NCBI GenBank assembly: GCA_006503535.1
Contig: QYRS01000005.1
Span: forward strand, 2,976,001 to 3,040,000
Direction of reading: 5' to 3'
Origin: Arthrinium phaeospermum
Lineage: Eukaryota > Ascomycota > Sordariomycetes > Amphisphaeriales > Apiosporaceae
DNA: 64,000 nucleotides
How positions within the stretch are numbered: the stretch's first letter is position 1; each line of letters opens with the position of its first letter. Positions 58,714 through 64,000 of this stretch are shown in pieces. The notes under the pieces were generated by a model. The model was not told the origin of the DNA. It searched no databases and saw only the letters and a list, made by a program, of their open reading frames with translations. Made by a program: the position numbers and the translations under genes.

Positions 58714-60731
58714 GGTGGGGAAGAGAGGGTGAGGGGTAGGGGGGAGAAGAGCTGAGAGGGATGGTGGAAAGGAACGACAGACGAGGCCGCAGATCTAGGG
58801 AGACCTGGGTCGACGGATATATAGAGCTGATCAGCCTGGGGAAGATGGGTGACCTAAAGAGACCAATTGCACACGAGACCCCCGCGACATGTATATACAC
58901 GGACAGCGTGCGTGTGAGGAAGAGACATAGGGGGGCTCCGGGCCAAGGAGGCGCATTCACGATAGGGTTATGAAGGGGCTTAGTGTCTCTGGCGACCCCC
59001 GTCGAGAGCCACCTTTTAGCTCGTCATGTCCCATCCTCTATGTGACGTCGGGGGAATCCTATGCTACAGCGATGCTACCGAAAACATGCCAAATTCCCCA
59101 GATACCGTAAATTGCGTCCACAGGGATGTCTTCCTTTTGCAACACATTCTTGATCGCGTGAGTCCCGGTCGGTTTCTTGGCTAGGTAGGTACTCACTCTA
59201 CTTTCCCTCCATTGGCATTCGGTTCCCCTTCCTGCAGCTGCCTCGGCACTTCTGACGCGAGGTCTTAGACGGCCGAGGGGAGGGGTCGAACCGCGGGATT
59301 CTGGTGATAGAACATGCGGTCAGAGTTGCAGAAGATGCCATAACCGTCGTCGGGGCGGTTCGCTTAGGCGAGCGTTCCTCGTATCTTGGTAAGCTGGACT
59401 GGGTAAAAGAGAAGTGTAAAGTGGGCGCGATGCCGACCCCTGCAATTGCTTCGAGGCAGGCAGGTAGGCCCCACCATATGCGGATCGAACCCCGAACCCT
59501 GGGCGCCCCGCAATTGGGCTGCTGCCAGGACCGCTGTCCAGTCAGAGGTTCTTGTCTTCTGGGGTGTGGTAATGCATCGGCCGAATCTTCCCAATTCAGA
59601 AAAGGGACCTGTTGCTCCCTCTCGACAGCTCACATTCGATTTAGCTGCATCTTGACAGTTGTGTTGCACTCGCAACTGTGACCGCAAAGATCTATCTCTC
59701 CTGCTGTTGGTTGCTTTGTATTAGCCTCGGGCCTGGATTGCCATTTCCCTCCGGGACTCCTCTTCTCAGTGTTGGTTGATCCTTTCTTTAGCAAACGCGA
59801 ATGTCGCAACGCTTCTGGGGCCCAATTTCTTCCTTCCAGCCCGTGTCGAAGAATGCAACACGAAGAAACTATGACAGCAAACAACAAAAACGCCGACATC
59901 TCGCGAAATAATTTCTACGGGGACGGCTCGCACGCACTGCGACCTCATACATAGATTGCCTGGTTTGCCAAGAACCAAAAGCTCCACCCCTGTGCACAGC
60001 CGTTGGCATAGCCGTTGCAGCCGATAAACCCAGCATAGGCGAGGCGCGTGCATGCCCACGGCGCGACATGACACTCGATCGATCCAACACAAGTAGGCTG
60101 GCAAAGGAATTAGAGGAAAAGAAACTCCGGTCAACTATGAGCTAGGTACCAATTGAGAAAGCAGTAGGTACCAATTGAGAAAGCAGTAATAATCAAAGTG
60201 ATTGTCAACAACGGCACAAACGTTTGTCGGGCTCATCCCCCGATGCCAAGGTGGCGGCGCATGAATCCTGCGCCAGGGCCGCCAGCAGGGGTCTGACTCG
60301 CATAATGGCTATAAATATTGGAATATATGTATAACCATCGGAACTATCTAATCTGTTTAACAAGTTTAAATTGGTTCCAAGCTCTATCCATGATCCGCAT
60401 CGCCCTCCATGGCGTCGGCCGAGTCGCCCTGCCATCGGCGGCACCTGTCACCATCGTGACCCCCGGTTCGGTGGGGCAGTGACCGAGTCAAGATGTCAAA
60501 TCAAGGCCCTACGATGTCAATGAGAACCAGTGAAGATTATTAGGGGTTGGATTCAATATCACAAGCTAAATAGCAAGCTAAGCGACTACACTAAAGAAAA
60601 GGAGGGAGAAAGCGACAGAAATGACTGACTGAAGGGAAGTATCACACTCCGTTTGTGCCGTCAGCCGCTCCCCACTAGCATGCAAAGAAAAGTTCAAATC
60701 GACAAGATGCCGATCAGGAGTGAAGTGAACT
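58714..60731. other. Intergenic region between the FAD oxidase and AAA ATPase genes
   Basis: The left end is the promoter of the FAD oxidase. Two B-box-like words (GGTTCGACCCC and GGTTCGATCCG, minus strand, near 59281 and 59482) lack an A box and a tRNA fold. A 22-bp direct repeat lies at 60145-60188. No protein gene is supported. Confidence 0.5.
60145..60188. repeat. 22-bp direct tandem repeat
   Basis: GGTACCAATTGAGAAAGCAG plus TA occurs at 60145-60166 and again immediately at 60167-60188, identical. Confidence 0.95.
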
Positions 60732-63700
60732 TCAAGTAAATGGGCACCCAACATCAGCGGAGGGTGGAGTGAAGGAAGGGTTGAAACCATATTCCGCATC
60801 CCTGTCTCTCGACGTGCTGCGGCGATACTGTTGCCCCGGGTTTGCGTGAACCGCTCGGGCCCGGTGCATATCTCGACTTCCCGCATATGGGTCTGCGAAC
60901 CGCTTGTGGAGGGTGGTACGTAAAGACCTAGCGGCGTATACCACGATCTCTGCTCTGGGTGCTCGTAACGTCCAGGATAGTACTGTTGCTGCGGCGGGGG
61001 CGGTGGCTGCGGCTGATAATACGACGCCGGCTCTGCCTCTCTATACCAGACTCCAGCTTGAGGGTTGCGGGCCGGCAGGAGACCACGGCTGTGATCCAGG
61101 CCCAGGAGGGGCTCGCAAGGGGGCTACTGCCGGCTGTCCCAGCTCGGCAATCTCAGACCGCGTAACCAGGACGCTGGGAGGTTCATAGGTAGCACAGTGC
61201 CGTATGCTCTCGCGGGTCTCGCGGGCGAATTCGGTGCTGTGGAAAACGCCTGAATGTTTCAAGTAGTCACGGGCAACAGCCACGAATGTCTCTCTGCCGA
61301 GTAAGGCGGTCGTGCAGTCCAGGGGACTGGTGTAGTCAAAGCATCCGTCTCTGCCAAGGCGAGGGCTGACTGGCAAGCATTATAAATTTGATGGCCATTC
61401 CATCGCTCACCCTGGTTGGCGTCGAAATATTCCATGGCAATCGAGTGATCTCGAATTCATTGATCTGGATCTCTTTGTTATTTTCATACTGAGACTTGAT
61501 CCGGTTCAAGTTCTTTTCAAACACTTTGAGCGTTGCATCTCGATCCAGAGGTGGGAAGTACAGGCTGATGTGTACACGTGATCTATACGCTCCTATAAAA
61601 GTATCAGCATCGTCTTATATGATATTTCAATAGCGTAGACTCCAGAATAAGTCTAATAGTTCAGGTGGTTCAAGGGTTGCTTACGTCAAATAAACCAACA
61701 TGGTTTGTAGATAGAAATAGAATACCATCGTAGTATTCCATCAGTCGAAGGAAGACTGCCATCAAGGCATCAGCGAATGTCACAAAAATCATGCGTTCTC
61801 TGTTCACATACCTGCGACGAGACTGTTCCTTACAGGGTCCTCTTTGGTCCTCTGTGCTAAGAAGGTTTCTGCCTCATCAATCAAGAGAACGCCCCACAAA
61901 CTTGCTAGGCTGAAGTTCTGCTCGAGTGCCTCCTCGACCTCTCGTGCCGTTGTCCCCAAGTCACCTAAATAACATCAGCCTGTAAGATACATCAGTTCGG
62001 GGGCTCTTACCGCTCTTGATCCGAAAGAATGGTCTACGGACACAGTCCGCAACGCATTCTGCGAGAAACTCGTCAATAATGTCCGTAGCTGGACAACACG
62101 CTCTTACCTGCGGTCGACGTCTTCCCAACACCCGCAACTCCATGTAAGAGTATAATCAGGCCTTTACCTGTGTTGATCTATCAGCATATGAAATAAAAAA
62201 GTGTGTACATCTTAATCATACCTCTGCCGCGGGCACTTTTTGGTTCGTTTCCATTCGTTGATTCTCTAACTTTACGGCGAAAGTGTTGTGTGATCATAGA
62301 CCACCATGTCCTTGTGGCCAGCAGGAAGGCAAAGCTGATCAAACCCATCCTCGCTACCAGGTCGGCGACCCCGGACACATTGTCTATGTTTAAAATGTCT
62401 GAATTCATGTTAGAAATAGCAACATTTATGTGGATATTAAGGGGTGCCAAATACTTACGCCATTTCCGACTGCGTAGGGCGAATCCAAAAACCCGGTGAG
62501 ACATGATCAGGTAATCTTCGTCTGTCAGATCCCCTCGATTATCAAACCTGAAAGCGGCGGGGGCGAATCCAAAAACCCGGTGAGACATGATCAGGTAATC
62601 TTCGTCTGTCAGATCCCCTCGATTATCAAACCTGAAAGCGGCGGGTGTAATAGAAACCTGCGGTGTCTCGGGGGTCCTTGTGCTCATCTGTGCAGTAATG
62701 TAGTCTTTCATCCTATAACTTTCCACGTATTCGTCATAATGAACCACCTCATCAGAACAGCATTCTTTAATGTAAAGGCTATTCTGCGAAATCCATGCAT
62801 TTCGGTAGGGGGTCCATTCGTTTTCGGGATTATTGCGGCGAGGTTTTATATCCGGATCATGGGCCGTTCTCAACAGCCATTCATCCGCAGCATGCCTGAT
62901 AGCTGGCTTCCAATGGGGAAAGTGGGCAAAGGCTTGTTCGGTGTCGATTACCACCTGGCTGTCGATTTCCTCCCGAGTTTCTAGATCCAACCCCGCATAG
63001 CGCATGTGACGTGCACTATTAGTCATTCAGAAACATTCTTCCTCTGGCGATGAGTTTCGTCCGAAGTGTGTCGTCTGTTATGTGTCGCAAGGGGTATATT
63101 GGAAGGGACGACACATGTATACTGCCGGTAAATAGCTGGAACACAGTTATGTGAGAGACTGGCCCGACCATGGTTCCGTCAAAGTCCACATGAATGTAGT
63201 GAACAAAGACTGGGTTTTCGTCAGATTCCGCTTCAGTTGGATCTTTCCAGAAGTCCAGATCGTTCTCCTCGCGCATCTTGGCCTGATGCCGTTCACCAGT
63301 CACTTTCATGACTCGGAATGCTTGCTCCAAGCTGTTTTCTACAACAAGGTCCCCCGGGTTGAAAAGCAAATCCAGGTCAGCAAACGTAACTGAAGCACAT
63401 TGATTGCTTAAGAGGTATGTCTGCTTTTTCTTGACGTAGTTGTCGATGAACGAGAGGAGACATCGCATCTCTCGCAGTCCTGCTTGGATGCTTTTCCTCT
63501 TCTCATCTAGCTGCATTAAATCGTCATTGGCATCCGATCGCATAGTCTCGGCACCGGCATCCGGTTTCATGGATTCGTTACTGGCAGTCCCATCCGCCGC
63601 GTTGGACGGTAATCCTAGCAAAACATATATAATTAGCAGAGGTGAGTAGCTTTTCATCAGGAAGTCCTCCTACCGTTCAAGCTCTCCTCTTGTCGAGTCA

Positions 63701-64000
63701 CCCATTGGTGAAACTCTTGTTCGTAGTAGACCAAAGACCTGAAGGGCCGAAATAGCAGGAAGGCCGGCTCCAAACTGTCTTGGGTAATTCCCGAGAACGC
63801 ATTAACGAGGGTTGGAGAATTGATGCGGATCCTTTCGGGCAGTGGTACTTGGCCATGATTTGTACTATGTCCACCGAGTATCTGTGTAGATGCATCGCGT
63901 GGTAATGCAGAGCTCGTATCTCCACTTCAACGAGGTGGAATATTGCGTCTTCGCCTGCCCTTGTTGTTGGACTGCAATCTGATATGGGGATTTCCCACCA
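60732..64000 (-). CDS. AAA+ ATPase with DUF7025-type N-terminus and Pro/Gln-rich tail, 5'-truncated by window, frameshifted
   Basis: Fungal AAA ATPase of the type usually annotated as ATPase family AAA domain protein. The N-terminal domain has PERIRINSPTLVNAFS, FLLFRPFRSLVYYEQEF and LLFNPGDLVV; an intron fits at 63673-63615 (GTAGGA...TGCTAG). Next come GLDLETREEIDSQVVIDTEQ and an in-frame 28-residue duplication. Walker A GVAGVGKT lies near 62125, Walker B WGVLLIDEAETFL near 61895, sensor 1 STNHVGLFD near 61705 and the SRVHISLYFPPLD arginine-finger region near 61580. ERWNGHQIYNACQSALALAET follows near 61390. The C-terminal tail is Tyr/Pro/Gln-rich (SYYQPQPPPPPQQQYYPGRY) and probably stops at 60732. 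Several introns separate these blocks (for example GTAAGT at 62459, GTAAGA at 62108). Six or more single-base shifts are needed (for example near 63840, 63025, 62340, 61424, 61365). The 5' end lies beyond the window. Confidence 0.82.
62477..62644. repeat. In-frame direct tandem duplication, 84 bp x2, inside the AAA ATPase gene
   Basis: Copies 62477-62560 and 62561-62644 appear identical. The unit is exactly 28 codons and repeats the peptide block beginning PAAFRFDNRGDLTDEDYL twice without disturbing the frame, just before the exon end at about 62460. Confidence 0.97.

Noticed and set aside
59275..59570. B-box-like words suggesting a tRNA-derived SINE.
   Set aside because: No A box at the right spacing, T stems do not pair, and no poly-A tail or target-site duplication is seen; copy number cannot be judged from one window.

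Overview
The window is nuclear DNA of a filamentous ascomycete, most likely a sordariomycete. The genes carry short spliceosomal introns (about 50-85 nt in most, with GT(A/G)(A/T)GT donors and YAG acceptors). The gene families are typical of Pezizomycotina: HET, ankyrin proteins with a fungal N-terminal helical domain, fungal SLATT, fungal CorA-like, DUF3176, DUF7580-like and the AAA/DUF7025 type. One degenerate duplicate carries the C-to-T/G-to-A bias expected of repeat-induced point mutation (RIP).

Layout. 0-6.2 kb: the 3' part of a HET-type incompatibility gene with an internal tandem duplication, a decayed relic, then a frame-broken ankyrin-repeat gene whose 3' end is the source of the relic. 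6.2-36.4 kb: about 30 kb whose only protein gene I can support is a grainyhead/CP2 transcription factor (17.0-20.1 kb, minus strand); it also holds one tRNA relic, one intron-containing tRNA and many microsatellites. 36.4-48.2 kb: four intact genes, namely an oxysterol-binding protein, a fungal SLATT two-TM protein, an uncharacterised protein with an acidic His/Asn repeat, and a CorA-like membrane protein. 48.2-64 kb: six genes whose frames are all interrupted by single-base indels. They are an unknown gene divergent from a DUF7580-like gene, a DUF3176 membrane protein, a Sulfotransfer_4 family protein, a secreted FAD-linked oxidase, and an AAA+ ATPase with a DUF7025-type N-terminus that runs off the right edge.

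Two patterns cut across the genes. First, direct tandem duplications of 22, 84, about 111, about 153 and 218 bp occur. The three in clear coding sequence are multiples of three once a single missing base is allowed for. Second, about 6 kb of coding sequence between 36 and 48 kb has no frameshift, while the coding sequence right of 48.5 kb breaks roughly every few hundred bases. Either the accessory block is decaying or the assembly there is poor; only reads can decide.

Functionally, the HET, ankyrin, SLATT, CorA-like, DUF7580-like and AAA genes fit an allorecognition/conflict-type neighbourhood in which the membrane proteins (SLATT, CorA-like) could be effectors. That is inference from family membership. 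The CP2 factor, with its large flanking non-coding territory, looks like a conserved developmental or cell-wall regulator and is probably unrelated to the accessory genes.
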